Below are positions 63,427 to 64,000 of a stretch of DNA of 64,000 nt, one piece after another. The notes beneath the pieces were generated by a model, which was not told where the DNA came from, made no database searches, and saw nothing but the letters and a program-made list of their open reading frames with translations. Origin of the DNA: Hymenobacter profundi. Lineage in GTDB: Bacteria; Bacteroidota; Bacteroidia; Cytophagales; Hymenobacteraceae. The DNA is taken from the NCBI RefSeq assembly GCF_019334315.1, contig NZ_JAHWGL010000001.1, positions 124,001-188,000 of the forward strand, written 5' to 3'. Made by a program: the position numbers and the translations under genes. How positions within the stretch are numbered: position 1 is the first letter of the stretch; each line of letters opens with the position of its first letter.

Positions 63427-64000
63427 ATGCCTTTCATTTTCACGCGTCCGGCCGCGCTGTTGGCACTCCTGCTTGGTGCCAGTGCCTTCGCCCCTACCCG
63501 CCCTCTTTTGGAAGGCCCTACCCCCTTCCGTCTCGCCGATAACGTCGAGCTGGTATATAACTTGTTGGATGCGAAGGGCAAGAAAACCGGCTATATCACC
63601 CAGCGTGTGGTGCTGCTCGGCTCTGAAACCAACAAAAAACAAACGCTAACTACCACTACCGCCCTACTGAAAAGCGGTACCTACGACGCCAAAAACCGCT
63701 TGGTGCGTTTGCAGGACCTCACCTATGCGGCGCACCGCGACACGTCCTTCACAGATGGCACGGCCGAACTGCCACCCGATGCGTTGCGCCGGTTTCGGGA
63801 CCGTATCTACACCTATCAGCCTACTCGCTTGGCCTGGCCCGATAACCCTACCGTGGGCTCGCAACTGCCCGATGGCGGGATAATGGTGCAAGTCAGCAGT
63901 TCGGCGGTAGACATTGCCAAAGTACAGGCCATGCTCAAAAACCGGCGGGTTGTGGGCGGGCCCCAACCCGTGACCACGCCCGCCGGCACCTTTCAATGCT
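63427..64000 (+). CDS. Secreted protein (DUF3108/TapB-like), 3' truncated by the window
   Basis: The ATG at 63427 opens a frame that runs without stop to the right edge (191 codons seen). It has a signal-peptide-like start (MPFIFTRPAALLALLLGASA) and beta-rich sequence with ELVYNLLDAKGKKTGYITQR and PDALRRFRDRIYTYQPTRL. It ends with PVTTPAGTFQC, the motif typical of Bacteroidota secreted proteins of the DUF3108/TapB type. It is divergent from the 63010-63243 gene. Its C terminus lies outside the window. Confidence 0.8.
   Translation, partial: MPFIFTRPAALLALLLGASAFAPTRPLLEGPTPFRLADNVELVYNLLDAKGKKTGYITQRVVLLGSETNKKQTLTTTTALLKSGTYDAKNRLVRLQDLTYAAHRDTSFTDGTAELPPDALRRFRDRIYTYQPTRLAWPDNPTVGSQLPDGGIMVQVSSSAVDIAKVQAMLKNRRVVGGPQPVTTPAGTFQC

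Overview
The window looks like a chromosomal piece of a GC-rich Bacteroidota of the order Cytophagales, most likely Hymenobacter or a close relative. The signs are a type B gliding-motility/T9SS C-terminal domain protein, an OmpA/PD40/TPR envelope protein, IcmF, DUF2147 and CarboxypepD-reg proteins, almost no Shine-Dalgarno sequences in front of genes, Bacteroidota-type TTTG/TAnnTTTG promoter elements, and many intergenic palindromic repeats. No rRNA, tRNA, CRISPR array, complete insertion sequence or prophage was seen. This placement rests on recognition only; no search was run.

Layout. 1-3.4 kb: the tail of a DtxR/MntR-type metal regulator, mnmE, and two conserved hypotheticals. 3.5-6.4 kb: an AraC regulator followed by an NmrA-type reductase and an Asp-nucleophile alpha/beta hydrolase. 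6.4-11.8 kb: a glycerol regulon, glpD-glpK-glpF on the minus strand with a divergent DeoR-family glpR and an inverted-repeat operator candidate. 11.8-15.4 kb: an aldo/keto reductase, citrate synthase and two paralogous small secreted proteins. 15.7-22 kb: an OmpA/PD40 protein, queE, folD, a 59-residue protein and lepA. 22-30.4 kb: a GH15 enzyme, two paralogous CarboxypepD-reg proteins, an AraC regulator divergent from hxlB-hxlA (formaldehyde fixation/RuMP), a Uma2 nuclease-fold protein and a membrane protein. 30.5-34 kb: icmF, with a palindromic repeat translated into an interdomain linker.

34.0-35.65 kb is the clearest foreign-looking patch: a strikingly AT-rich gene, broken by a frameshift, for a restriction-endonuclease-fold domain fused to an ImmA/IrrE metallopeptidase. 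It lies between a 25-bp-arm palindrome and the truncated, frameshifted remnant of an amino-acid permease. 35.7-45.6 kb: a DUF892 protein, a frameshifted M50 membrane peptidase, a class B-like PBP with a lipobox, a DUF1493 protein, an aldo/keto reductase, a GH29 alpha-L-fucosidase, a DUF2279 protein and an outer-membrane barrel. 45.7-53.7 kb: two SAM methyltransferases, an FKBP isomerase with a membrane protein in the same frame behind its stop, Kup, an M61 peptidase and an NlpC/P60 hydrolase. 54.5-64 kb: tandem DUF2147 proteins, a gliding-motility CTD protein, an M16 peptidase, a GNAT enzyme, a cytochrome oxidase subunit III-like protein, an overlapping pair of unknown small genes and a truncated secreted protein.

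The most unusual signal is a minus-strand transcription unit at about 53.88-54.28 kb. It has a good Bacteroidota promoter, an 11-nt Shine-Dalgarno sequence fully complementary to the 16S tail, a 23-residue ORF, a structured 3' region and a terminator, and it matches no RNA or gene family I recognise.
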